A DNA stretch of 64,000 nt from Rattus norvegicus (lineage: Eukaryota > Chordata > Mammalia > Rodentia > Muridae). Positions 46,795 to 59,113 of the stretch are shown here, one piece after another. Made by a program: the position numbers and the translations under genes. How positions within the stretch are numbered: the first letter of the stretch is position 1; the number at the start of each line of letters is the position of its first letter. The stretch covers positions 36,511,939 through 36,575,938 of the forward strand of contig NC_086034.1 in assembly GCF_036323735.1 (NCBI RefSeq), read 5' to 3'. Below the pieces are notes generated by a model. The model was given only the letters and a program-made list of their open reading frames with translations, was not told where the DNA came from and did not search any database.

Positions 46795-49700
46795 GTGACA
46801 ATATCAATTTATCAGTGAGTACATACCATGTATGTTCTTTTGTGTCTAGATGAACTCAGTCAGGATGATATTTTCTAGTTCCACCCATGAATCCTGTGAA
46901 GTCCATGAAGTCATTGGTTTTAATAGTTGAGGAGTACTCCATTGTGTAAATGTACCACATTTTCTGTATTTATTCTTCTGTTGATGGACATCTGTGTTGT
47001 TACCAGCTTCTGTCTATTAAATAATGCTGCTATGAACACAGTGGAGCATGCATGTGTCCTTGTTATAAGTTGGAGCATCTTTTGGGTATACGCCCAGTAG
47101 TGGTATAGCTCGGTCTTCATTAGAACTATTACCAATTTTCTCAGGAACCAGATTGACTTCCACAGGGGTTATACCAGCTTGCAGTCTCACCAACAATGAA
47201 GGAGTGTTCCTCTTTCTCTACATCCTCACCAGCATCTGCTATTAACCTGCATTTTTTTATCTTAGCCATTTTGACTGGTGTGAGGTAAAATCTCAGGGTC
47301 ATTTTGATTTGCCTTTCCCTGATGACTAAAGATATTGAACATTTCTTTAAGTGCTTCTCAGCCAGTCAAGATTCCTGTTGAGAATTCTATTTAGCACTGT
47401 TCTCTAGAGTTATTTGGATCTTCTTGAGTTCTTTGTATATTTTTGATATTAGGCCTTTATTGGATATAGGGTTGTTAGAGGTCTTTTTTTCAGTTTGTAG
47501 GCTGACCTTTTGTCCTATTGACAGTGCTCTTTGCCTTATAGAAGCTTTTCAATTTTGTAATATCCCATTTGTCAATTGTTGATCTTAGAGCAGAAGCCAT
47601 TGGTGTTTTCAGGAAAATTTTCCATGTGCCCATGTGTTTGAGGCTCTTCCTCACTTTCTCTTCTATTAGATTCAACATATCTGGTTATATGTGGGGGTCC
47701 TTGATCCATTTGGACTTGAGTTTTGTACAAAGGGATAAGAATGAGTCAATTTTCATTCTTCTACATGCTGACCACCAGTTGAACTAGCACCATTTGTTGA
47801 ACATGCTTTTTACCACTGGATGGTTTTAGCTTCTTTGTCAAAATCAAGCAACCATGGGTTTGTGGACTAATTTCTGGATCTTCAACTTTATTCCATTGAT
47901 CAACCTGCCTGTCTCTGTACCAATATCATGCAGTTTTTATCACCATTACTCTACAGTATAGCTTGATATCAGGGATAGTGATTTCCCCAGAAGTTCTTCT
48001 ATTGTTAAGAATAGTTTTCACTATCCTGGGTGTTTTATTAATCCACATGAATTTGAGAATTGATCTTTCTAACTCTAGGAAAAAGTGGGTTGGTATTTTC
48101 ATGGGAATTGCATTGCATCTGTAGATTACTTTTGGGAAGATGGCCATTTTTACTATATTAATCCTGCCAATCCATGAACATGGGAGATCATTCCATCTTC
48201 TGAGGTCTTCTTCAATTTCTTTCTTCCAGATCATGAAGATCTTCTCATACAGATCTTTGGAATGGTTGGTTAGTGTCATGTCAAGATATTTTATATCATT
48301 TATGGCTTTTGTGAAGGGAGTTGTTTCCCTAATTTCTTTCTTAGCCTATTTATCCTTTGAGTAGAAGAAGACTACTTCTTTGTTTGAGTTAATTTCTATA
48401 ACCAGCTTTTTTGCTGAAATTATTTCTCAGCTATAGGAACTCTCTAGTAAAATTTTTGGGGTCACTTATGTATATGATCATATCATCTGCAAATAGTGAT
48501 ATCTTGACTACCTACTTCCAAATTTATATTTCTTTGATCTTTTTGTTGTTTAAATTGCTCTAGCTATAACTTTGAGTACTATATTGAATAGATAGGGAGG
48601 GAGTGGCAGCCTTGTCTTATCCCTGATTTCAATAGGACTGCTTTGAGTTTCCTATTCGTTTAGCTTAATGTTGACTATTGGAATACTGTTTATTGTTTTT
48701 ATAGTTTAGGTATGGACTGGAATTCCTCATCTCTCCAATACTTTTATCATGGAAGGGTGTTGGATTTTGTCCAAGGATTTTTCAACATCTAATGAGATCA
48801 TCATGTGTTTTTTTTTTTTCCTTTGAGTTGTTCATACTGCTGATTCCTTTGATGGATTTCCATATATTGAACCATGCCTGCCTTCCTGGGATGAAGGCTA
48901 CTTGATCATTCCCCATGAATGATGTGTTCTTGGATTCAGTTTGCAAGAGTTTTATTGAGTATTTTGTATCAATATTTATAAGGAAATGTTGACTGAAGTT
49001 CTCATTCTTTGTTGGGTCTTTTTGTACTTTAGGTATCAATAACTGTGGCTTCATAAAAAGACTTATCTAAGATTCCTTCACTTTCTATTTTGAGGAATGA
49101 TTTGAGAAGTATTGGTATTAGGTCTTCATTGAAGTTCTGACAGATTTCTGCACTAAAACCATCAAGCCCTGGCCTTTTTTGTTTGGGACACTTCTAATGA
49201 CTGGTTCTATTTTCTTAGGGTTTATGGGACAGTTTAGATGGTTTACCTGATCCCTATTTAACTTTGGTACCTGGTATCTGTCTAGAAAATCATCCATTTC
49301 ATCTAGATTTTGCCGTTTTTTTGAATATAGACTTTTGTAGTAGGATCTGCATATTTTTTGGTTTTCCATGATTTCTTTTGTTTTCTCTCCCTTTTAATAC
49401 CTGATTTTGTTGACTTGGATACTATTTCTGTGTCCTCTAGTTAGTTTGGCTAAGGGTTTATCCATCTTATTTTCTCAAAGAATCAGCTCCTGGTTTTGTT
49501 GATTTTTTGTATAGTTCTCTTTGTTTCTACTTGGTTGATTTCAGCCCTGACTATTTCCTGCCATCTACTCCTCTTGCGTATACTTGCATCCTTTTGTTCT
49601 AGAGCTTTCAGGTGTTCTGTCAAGGTGCTAGTGTGTGATCCCTCCAATTTCTTTATGGAGGCACTCAGGGCTGTGAGTTTTTCTCTTAGCACTGCTTTCA

Positions 49701-50560
49701 CTGTGTCCCAAAAGTTTACATATATTGTGCCCTCATTTTCATTAAATTCTAAAAAGTCTTTAATTTCTTTCTATTTCTTCTGACCAAGTTATCATTGAGT
49801 TGCTGTGCAGATTCCATGTATACACTGGCTTCCTGTTGGTTTATTTTGTTATTGAAGACCAGCCTTATTTTGTGGTGGTCCTATAGAATACATGGGATTA
49901 ATTCAATCTTCTTGTATCTGTTGAGGTTCTTTTTTGTGTCAGAGTATGTGGTCGATATTTTACAAGGCACCATGAGATACTGAGAATGTATATTCTTTTT
50001 ATTTAGGGTCAAATGTTCTGGAGATATCTGTTAAATCCATTTGGTTCATAGCTTCTTTTAGTTTCACTGTGTCTTTGTTTAGTTTCTATTTCCATGATCT
50101 GTCTATTGGTGAAGGTGGGGTGTTGAAGTCTCCCACTACAATGTATGCTTTGAACTTTAGTAATATTTCTTATACAAATGTGGGTACCTTTGCATCTGGG
50201 GCCTATATGTTCAGAATTGAGAGTTCATGTTGGTGGATTTTTCCTTTGATAAGTAGGTGGTGTCCTTCCCCGTCTTTCTTGATAACTTTTGGTGGAAAGT
50301 TTATTTTATTGGATAGTAGAATCATTACTCCAGCTTTTATCTTGGGATCATTGCTTGGAAAATTGTTCTCCAGTCTTTTAATCTGAGGTAGTACTGTCTT
50401 TATCAGTGAGGTGTGTTTCCTGTATGCAGAGCAATGCTGGATCCTCTTTACCTATCCAATCTGTTAGTCTATGCATTTTTGTTGGGGGAATTGAGTCCAT
50501 TGATGTTGAGGCATATTAGGAACCAATGATTGTTGTTTCCTGTTATTTTTCTTGTTAGAG
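46795..50560 (-). pseudogene. L1 ORF2 remnant (endonuclease and reverse transcriptase)
   Basis: In intact L1s this protein nicks DNA with its N-terminal endonuclease and copies RNA with its reverse transcriptase. The order here is complete: the endonuclease with LNINGLNSPNKNA at its start (about 50500) and further parts to 50069; the linker with LTALSASIKKLEGS (49640-49700 region); the reverse transcriptase with the complement of catalytic FADD at 48482-48493; and the C-terminal region down to 46850. The span of about 1255 codons fits the family's usual length. Stops and shifts occur throughout, so it is a pseudogene. Confidence 0.9.
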
Positions 50561-50594
50561 GTGGAATTATGTTTGTGTCCTTCTCATTTGGGGA

Positions 50595-50711
50595 TGGGTG
50601 TTGTGAAAGATTGCTTTCTTGCTTTTTCTTGGGTGTAGTTTTCCTTCTTGTGCTGTACTTTTCCTTTTATTATCCTCTGTAGGTCTGAATTAGTAAAAAG
50701 ATATTGTCTAT

Positions 50712-50766
<55 letters not shown>

Positions 50767-51749
50767 TTTGTCTAGGAATACCTCGGTTTTTCCGTCTATG
50801 GTAATTGAGAATTTTACTGGTTACAGTAACTTGGGATGGCATTTTTGTCTTCTTATGATCCGTATGGCATCCACCCACGATCTTTTGGCTTTTAGAATTT
50901 CTGTTGAGATGAATGGTGTAATTCTCATAGGTCTGTCTTTATATTTTACTTGACCATTTTCTCTTACCACTTTCAATATTCTTGCTTTGTTCTGTGCACT
51001 TAATTATTATGTGACAAAAGGAGTTTCTTTTCTGGTTCCATCTGTTTGGTGTTCTGCAGATTTTTTGTGTGTTGTATGGAAATATCTTTCTTTAGGTTAG
51101 GAAATATTCTTCTATAATTTTGTTGAATATGTTTGCTGGTCCTTTGAGTTGAAAATCTTTACTCTCTTTTATACCTATTATTCTTAGGTTCAATCTTTTC
51201 ATTGTGTCCTGGATCTCTTAAATATTTTGAGTTAGGAGCTTTTTGCTTTTTGTATTTTCCTTGACTATTATACAAATGTCCTCTATGTTATCTTCTACAC
51301 CTGAGAGTCTCTCGTCTACCTCTTGTTTTCTGTTGTAGACGCCTGCATCTGTGACCTTTGCTCTCTTTCTTAAGGTTTTCCATCTCCAGGGTTGTCTCCC
51401 TTTGTGTTTTCTTTAATGTTGTAATTTCCACTTTTAGATCCTGGGTGGTTTTGTAAAATTCCTTTGTCTGTTTGATTGTGTTTTCCTGTATTTCTTTATG
51501 AAATTTATGTGTTTCCTCTTTAATGTCTTTTACTTTTTTACTTGTGTTCTCCTGTAGTTCTTTAAGGGAGTATTTATATCCTGCTTAAAGTCCTCTATCT
51601 TCTTCATCAGATGAAAGTTTAGATCTAAACTTGTTTTATAGGTTTGATGGGTTATCCAGGGCTGGCTGTGGTGGGAGAACTGGGTTCTGATGTTGTCAAG
51701 TAGTATTTTTTTTTATGCTGCTTATATTCTTGGGCTTTCCTCTAGCAAT
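50595..51749 (-). pseudogene. L1 ORF1 remnant
   Basis: In intact L1s ORF1 makes a coiled-coil RNA-binding chaperone. Traces here include the N-terminal ARGKPKN at 51729-51746, charged coiled-coil stretches (KEETHKFHKEIQENT, about 51490-51535), and the central part with MKRLNLRIIGIKESKDFQLK (about 51146-51205). The codon where the start Met belongs (51747-51749) reads ATT, not ATG. An ATTT microsatellite expands the region near the C-terminus. Several in-frame stops are present. Confidence 0.85.
50709..50769. repeat. (ATTT)n microsatellite within an L1
   Basis: About 15 ATTT units inside the ORF1 C-terminal part of the L1 relic. Confidence 0.96.
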
Positions 51750-52009
51750 CTGGTTATCTCTGGTGTTAACTGGCCTTGCTGTCTCTAACTGGAGCCTTTC
51801 TTTTCTGTGAGCCTGTGATTCTGTGATCCTGTATTCGTATTTGTCAGAACATCTTGGGAGTCTATCTGCAAGCTGGGTATGTGCTGAGTCAGTGGTGATC
51901 CAGAGGAGAGGTTCTGCTCCAGGCACAGGTGCAGAGTGGAAGGGGCACAAAAGAAAAATTTAAGTTTTTGTTTGGAAAAAGAAAAAGAGATATTTATTTT
52001 TATTCTATA

Positions 52010-52335
52010 ATTCTGTGGTTTTTTTATTGGATATTCCTATATCTACATTTCAAATGTTGTCCCCCTTCTGGTTTCCCTCCAGAAACATCCTATCCCATCC
52101 TCCAGGCTCTGCCTCCATGAGGGTGCTCCCCTGCTCATCCACCCATTCCCTCCTGTATTCCCACCCTGACATTCCCCTACAGTGGGGAAGTGAACATACA
52201 GGACCAAGGGCCTCTTCTTCCATTGGTGCCCAACAAGACCATCTTCTGCTACATATGCAGCTGGAACCTGGATTGTTCCATGTGTACTCTTTTGTTGGTT
52301 TTTTAGACCTTGGGAGCTTTTCTGTCAACCTTCAT
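52010..52335 (-). mobile_element. 5'-truncated L1 3' UTR, minus strand
   Basis: Tail complement at 52010-52025, then the L1 3' UTR to an abrupt end near 52335. It lies just beyond the 5' end of the large L1 and is a separate, younger copy. Confidence 0.85.
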
Positions 52336-53114
52336 AGCAATAGATAAACCAATAAAAAATAAACCAATGCTTCTTCATACTTTGTGAAAGGAGTCTGAGT
52401 TTTATCAGACTGAAAGATGTTAAAATATATCCATTTCAATTGTAGGAATCAATAAACGCAAAAGGAAACAAAAAAGTGAAAACTAATTCAGGTAATATGA
52501 ACAAAAATTTCACCCATAAGATATATCCTTACCTCTAAGTTATATGCACCTTGCAATATTAATTTTTACATGATGTATGAATTCACAGTGACATAAAGAT
52601 TTCTATGTCTGTATACATCATATGATAGTGATATTCCCATGTAAATGAAAGTGTGATGAATATATAGTTCCTAGGTGATTTTTCACATCTTAAAATACCC
52701 TGAAAGTGTTTTTTATTTCTACAAATTTACTTTTTTATATATCCTAATATAATTTATAATAATTTTTCTTGCTAGTGTACTTTTGTCCTCATCTGTCTGC
52801 TATGTAAACATGTGATAACTTTTAGGTCAGGACACGCGTTATTTATGTTTATTTGCAGTTAGTTCTATGTGCTAAAATGAGTTTGGTTAATAGAAATGAT
52901 ATATTAAGACCATTTAAGTATCCAATCAATCTTTGAAGGATTAAACTATAATAATATGTAATATATAATTGTATATTAGCTATATCCAGTCCTTACCAAA
53001 TAATTCTAATATCTCTTATAAAGAATATTGTTAGCACATTTAAATAAAACTAATTTAAAGATGCATGTTTAGGTAAAAGCTTTTTAAAATATACTATTGA
53101 AATTAAAATATACA
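52336..53114. other. Non-coding AT-rich DNA, nothing recognised
   Basis: About 780 bases with no nameable repeat or exon. Confidence 0.45.
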
Positions 53115-53563
53115 AGTGTGTTGTTTGCCCTGGTGCTATTTGTATTTTGATACTAATTCTGCTTCCTCAAGAGGGGCTGCCCCTGAGGAGGAGTGGATCC
53201 CCAACTCAGGTGATTTCATGTGAACCTTTTCCCCATTTTAACTGGTCAAATAAGGGTAGAGCCTATGGTTAGGCAGTGGAAGGGAAAGGTGGGGCTGCAG
53301 GTTTTAGAGAGGAAGAAGGGAAGAAGTAAAAGAGAGATGAAAAGCTGGAAGAGAGAAAAAAGGAGGTAGAAGAAGATGGAGCAGAACCATGTGGCTCGGA
53401 GAAGCAGCTAGGAGCAAGGGGTCTCAGGGCTGGGGAATAGTGTGTTGGAGTAGTATACCTGCCCAGTCTAGGTGTACAGCTTATAAATGTTATAACTGAG
53501 CTGTATGATATTTGCGTGGGCTCATTGGCGTTGAAGACTTACCACAACATATAAGGACAACTT
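53115..53563 (+). mobile_element. Rodent solo LTR-like element
   Basis: Starts TG near 53116. It has cttcctcaagaggggctgcc (53162-53181), ggatccccaactcaggtg (53195-53212), a purine-rich middle (53310-53390), and a polyadenylation-region-like end with a terminal part near aggacaac (53556-53563). This is the layout of a rodent ERV-type LTR. No internal region or second LTR is present. The family name is uncertain. Confidence 0.55.
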
Positions 53564-56500
53564 CAATATCTCCAGTAGGGAACATATTTTTGTATTACTG
53601 CTTATTGCATAGAATATAAATTATACTAATTACCATGTTATATAGTTCCTTATTATCATAACAATTTCTCTTAAAATTTTCATTAAGCTATTAGTCCATT
53701 GTTTTTAATATAAATCTTAGTATTTTAAAGTCTTAATATATTTGCTTCATTATGTAGATTTAGGTTTCTAACCATAAGCATCTTTACAATAAAAAGACCA
53801 TCACAGATGGCCAAATTTTTAGAATTCATAATATCTTTTCAGATGGAGTATAAGACTGTGTTGAAACTATAATCTTGAGTCTGGTTGCAGAATTTTCATG
53901 GTAATTTATTCAATTGACTTTTTATTTATGAGCTCATCCCTGGTGGGCATCAGTGTACATAAATCCTTAAAGATTGTATAAAGTACATAATGTGTATTGT
54001 GCTTTTTCAGTAGACCAGTTTAGTCTTCAGAAAATTGTGTTTCCATCCTGCTCTGTGAGGTGCCAATTCTATCGCTTGGTGCTGTTAGTCGTAAACACTT
54101 TATGTTTCCTAAAAAGACATGTTGTATAAACTTTCAGCAATAATTTATGGAGAAATGAACATCTCCAGCTTGTTTGAAAATAGACCATAAAGCACAATAA
54201 ATGCCTGTCAACCAAGTACATAAAAATTGCACTGGGTGGATCTCTGGGAAACAATGCTGTTTCCTAGTGTGATGTCAGAAAGTAACTACAGAGATGTTTC
54301 TGCAGACCAGCCAGAAAGGAACCGTGATAACTGCCTCAAACTCCTGAATTAGCAGCATTTTCTATGTTTCTATAACTTTAAAAGAGACTTAATATGTGTG
54401 GATAGTATCAACATGGTCATCATAGTTTTAACTCTAAATTATAATGAATTGACCCTCAAGATCATAATCTACAGTTTTAAAACAATGTTACTATAGAAAA
54501 GTATAACCAAAGCTGATAATTTATGTTTTTTGAAAATTATTTTTATCAGTATCCAAAATAAACTTAATGCTAGATATTTCTTAGAACCTATACTTAAAAA
54601 TGATAGACTGTAATCTCTTTTTGTTTTATTTTTGCTTAATTAATATAAACTTATGCAGTATCAAGATTTCAAGCTATGACTAATAAACCTGTTTCAGAGA
54701 TTAACAGGAGCCAAGAACTCAATGGTAACTAAAATTTACCAGACTATATTTAGTAAGGAAATAATCTGGCAGTCTAAAAATTTCTTTGAGGTAATGAGCC
54801 ATGAGAACCGTGCACTAAAACCTCACTTCAAATTTTATAATCACTTTCACCTACTCTGTACCCTGCTCATAAGTTTTGTTGGTGTAATGACTCACCAACT
54901 GTGACACACCCTTGTCCTTCTATTTCCAAATTAATATATTGAAGCTCATCACTGTTTTGAATGCATCATTTCCACCACCAAATGTTATTGTGGAAAAAAT
55001 CAGAGAAATATGAATCTAATGACTTTTTTGACTTGGGTAACAAAGCCTCTTGAAGAGTATAGCTAAGTATTTCTTATCATTTCTTAGAACTACTTTAAAA
55101 TAATTATATAACATGTAATATGACAACCACTGTAATTAGGGATTGTTACTACCAGTGTCTTTAGGTATGCTTTGTAACAATCTCATCATAATATGATTAT
55201 TAATTAGTAAAGGGCTGTCTAATTCTGGACTTGTTCACCACCGGTCACCATCTCTCTCTATTTATCTTCTTTAGTTTCTTGGGCCCCTTCAGCGGCACCC
55301 CACAGTCCTCTAATTTATTCAAGTGTACATCTTTACAGCTGTTTTTTCATTGCCATCATTCATTTTCAACAACCTTTATAAATGCACTGTCATATCTGTG
55401 CCCTGGTTACCTAGAAAAGCTTCAGATCAGCGTTTCAGTGTTCTCTTACAGATCAGATCAATAACCTGCTACACATACCTCTTCCCCTTCCCCGTAATTT
55501 CCTCTGCATTATTTAGCAGATGCTGCCTGCTCAGATGGCCATGAACAGTCTTGCTGGCAGAAGGAATGCAGCGCTGATTTCCATGAATCTGACAGATTCC
55601 ACTCTCCTGATTTTTCCGAAGATGTTTTTTTATATGTCACACCATTCAAATTTAAAATGCATTCACATATGTTTTACCTATAGTATCTTCATAATGCAAT
55701 AAATGGTCCCATATTCCATTTTGAAAATTCCATGAATAGTAGAATAGATTGAAACATATCATTTTTTATTCCAAATTCTAGTTGACTATGTTAGACAAGA
55801 TTTAGCCACTTAGTTACCACGCTAACTATAAAGAAATAGATATTCATGGTTAAAAACAATGAATAATATTAAGCTAAAAATAAAGATTTCCACAGTAAAT
55901 AAAACATATCAACTGCTTGCTTTACATAGCTCAAATCTACTTGTAAAGTACATTAACACATGTAATAGAATTTAACACAGAAGTTTAAAAATACTCTAGC
56001 TAGTTAAATCTCCATTTTTACATCCTGATTTATTATGTTAAAATTATAGATAATTATTTCATAATAAACACCAACCCATATAATATAATATTTACTTTCA
56101 TTATGTTACTGTGATACTTCAGGATTAACTAGCCATATCATGAGGAGGCGTGTTTTGGGCAATAGTTAATAGTTTGTAAAGAAAGAGAGTCCAATAGTGA
56201 CTTGGAATAATTATTAGCCTTTGACAGAGGAACTTTAAAAAGTTGAGGGATTTTATAATAGAAGTTTAGAATACTGTTTACAAATGTTAACTTGTCTAAA
56301 AATAAATGCCATAGACTTTGTTAAAGTAAAATCAACTCAGTGAAACTGCCTGGGGTCACAAAGATTTTTCTCCAACCCGTTCCCTATATAAGGCTTTCTC
56401 TTGGGTGTGTACTATATTTCTGTAGCAAGATTCAGAAAATAACCATTGTGGGAAAAGTATGAAGCTCTCTCTGAATTCATGAGCGATATCTTCGTTGTTG

Positions 56501-58339
56501 TTGTTGTTAAAAAAACAATCATTATGTATCATTTTAGTTGTCAGAAATGGAGAAGAGTCAAAGCTTTTAATCTCCTCATGTCTGCCACAATCATCTTTTT
56601 CCTAACACTTTCTCCTACCTCAAATCTCTGTACTCCTCTTCCTCATTCCTGTATGTCTTCCTTCTTCTTTTAGTTTTTCTTCTTTGAAAGGCTAAGGATT
56701 AAACCTGCGCAGGCCACTAAAACATGGAACTGCACCCTCCTTTATTTAGCAGTAAAATAACAAACTAGACACTGTATTATCTATGAATTCATGCTGAGTT
56801 CTCATACGTATCTACTTATTGATGATTGCACGAGGAATTTGTATTCCCAATCACATCTCAATGTCAGAATGAGAAGACATTTGCCATTGAAGAGTTGACT
56901 TTTATGGTTATGTGAATCAATAAGATTGAAAAAAAAAAACTCAAAAGAAAGAAGTCTCCAATAAGGCAACCTGTTAAAACCACACTGAAGAAAAAAATCA
57001 AATAAATGTATTAGGCTACCAGAGATTATAATGAGTGAAATAGCCAAAGCACTGTGACTTCATTATTTATGGAATGATTTTCAAAGTCAAGTCATACAGA
57101 AAAAAAATTTTCAGTTTATACTTACATTACGTATCTCCTTTAGTAAAGCCTCAATACACAAGTCTGTGCTGATTATATCTAGCATTTTGAAAGACTGTAT
57201 TACAAAATAAAGATGATAGGACTTTGATACCTTACAGATATTTTGGATAAAGCTAGTCCAAGAATAATATATTCTAACTCATAGTTTATTTATAATTATT
57301 TGTGTCTTAATTACCCATAAAGAAAAATCTAACTTAGATGCCCACATGGAAAGCAGCCATTATTAAAGTGCTGAAATTAATTCATATTATATAAAATCAT
57401 GATTATTAATATTCTGTTAATAACGATGTGTTTATTCCAGAATATTGTGCACTTTACCGTAGTGCTGTTGATTGTTTGCTAGATATTGTTCCCACAGAAA
57501 GAGAGGTTGGTCCATTTGTGAATTTAATCATCTTGTTCAATATAAAACATATGGTAATACATTTGCAGTAAGTGAATTTAGATGCAGCAAATGCTGACAG
57601 AAAGCTCCTGAGAATACTTCACTACCCAGAAATTAAATATAATCACCCGACAATGCTTGCAGATTCATCAAAGAACAATGCACTTCCACCAGGCCCGGTG
57701 ACCTTCCAAGGCAGCTTTGCCAAGTCCTCAGGCTGCCAACTAGATGAAAATGAAAATTCCAAAGAACAGACTGAACCTAATTTTAGGGGATCATTTTTAA
57801 TTTTTTTCTTTGCAATAGCAATTACATTGCGGGATTTTTGTTTGTTTATCTTATTTTTATTTATCTTGTTTCACTTTTACTTCAGAGCACTATGCCACTA
57901 CTGGAAATTATTTGTTTCATCCTAATTATTAAATAAAATCAAACTTATTTCACATAAAAAGTCAATGAGATTAAAAGGTATTTATTTGTCAATGCTTAAA
58001 ATGAAGTCCTATAAAGTTGTTTATCTTTGGTACATTTAATATCACCTTCTGATTCATAATTTCCCTTTCAGTGAGCTGTTTTAGTCCTCAAAAAAATCTT
58101 GAAATCACAAAATATTAACTGAATGCACTTTCTCTAATATTTTCAGTACTGGTCACTGATGTACATGTTTCTACTCACAAAACAAAAAGACAGATCTCTG
58201 TAGGTGCCACTTAAGATGTGTATATGACACAGAAGTCTGTCAATCCTGAGTGCGCTAATTCAATGATACAATATTTTGAAGAAATATTTTTAATGGTTTT
58301 TACCTGTAGTTTAATGTTTTATATATTTTGAATATATAT
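53564..58339. other. 4.8 kb with few recognisable repeats
   Basis: No young L1, SINE or microsatellite of note. Open frames exist, for example near 55323-55702 and 57572-57925, but they lack recognisable domains, and the last begins without ATG. Nothing supports an exon. The low repeat load makes it a candidate place for conserved non-coding DNA. Confidence 0.5.
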
Positions 58340-58709
58340 TTTAATTTGAATGTCTGTGTTTTCCCATTACATCGTATGCTTATTAATCCTCAACAGCACG
58401 ACATTAGGAGGTGGTGTCTCAGAATAGGTTAACTACGTCATGAAGAAGTAGTGTCCTTATAAAACAAACCCAAGGGAATGAAGGGGCTAGCACTGTGTAC
58501 CATGAGGAGGATGTGAAAAGGAGCAAGCTACGGATTAAAAATGGGACCTCACCAAACAGCAAATGTGCTCTGATTAAGTCTTCCACTTCCCAGGCTCCAA
58601 ACTGTCACAGGAAAATTTCTGTTTATAGCCTACTTTGCTTGTGGCAATTTTAGTAATCTTCTACATTGTAGTTAACATTTTATCATAATAGCCTGAAGGG
58701 ACTAAGACA
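58340..58709 (+). mobile_element. MLT1/MST-like MaLR solo LTR
   Basis: Collinear with mammalian MaLR LTRs: ttgaatgtctgtgtt (58346-58360), attaggaggtggtgtctcag (58404-58423), gtgtccttataaaa (58451-58464), gggacctcaccaaac (58543-58557), and the end gggactaagaca (58698-58709). Old and diverged, with no internal sequence. Confidence 0.78.
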
Positions 58710-59048
58710 ACACATGGGCTTTTTTCCTATATGTTGTCCTTCTTATTTTAATACTGTGGATTTAAGGAAATATCAACATTCTTAAAAGTTGGTTAATATT
58801 AATAATTATGTGTAGTGACTTTTTATGGGATGATAAATTTAATCTCCCTCCATTTCTGTCACACTCTACTCAATTGAAAATTAACTAGAGAAAATGTGGG
58901 CAAATAAATGATTATTTCTGTTATAGAAAATGCCAGCATGAGTGAGGCTTATAAGACCCATATCATTTGCGTTGTTACTGAAAATAAAAAGGGTAAGAAA
59001 AGCAGAGAGAAGGAGAGAGACAGGGAGTGAAAAGGGAAAGACAAGAGA

Positions 59049-59050
<2 letters not shown>

Positions 59051-59108
<58 letters not shown>
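59051..59108. repeat. (GA)n microsatellite
   Basis: A pure GA run of about 58 bases. Confidence 0.97.

Positions 59109-59109
<1 letters not shown>

Positions 59110-59113
<4 letters not shown>

Larger units (their letters stand above)
45725..51950 (-). mobile_element. Near full-length decayed L1, minus strand
   Basis: A 6.2-kb L1 on the minus strand in the normal order: 3' UTR of about 1.07 kb (45725-46794, with a C-rich stretch at 46540-46740 that is the complement of the G-rich L1 polypurine tract), ORF2 (46795-50560), ORF1 (50595-51749) and about 200 bases of 5' UTR. Both ORFs have many stops and shifts, and the ORF1 start codon is changed. It cannot make working proteins. No convincing TSD is seen, and the 5' UTR seems incomplete. 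Confidence 0.9.

Noticed and set aside
53115..53563. Possible complete endogenous retrovirus
   Set aside because: Only one LTR-like unit, with no gag, pol or env-like sequence and no second LTR nearby.
57572..57925. 117-residue open frame with a hydrophobic end
   Set aside because: It begins at GTG, the hydrophobic part comes from T-rich DNA, and no splice or family evidence exists. Kept only as part of a repeat-poor region.
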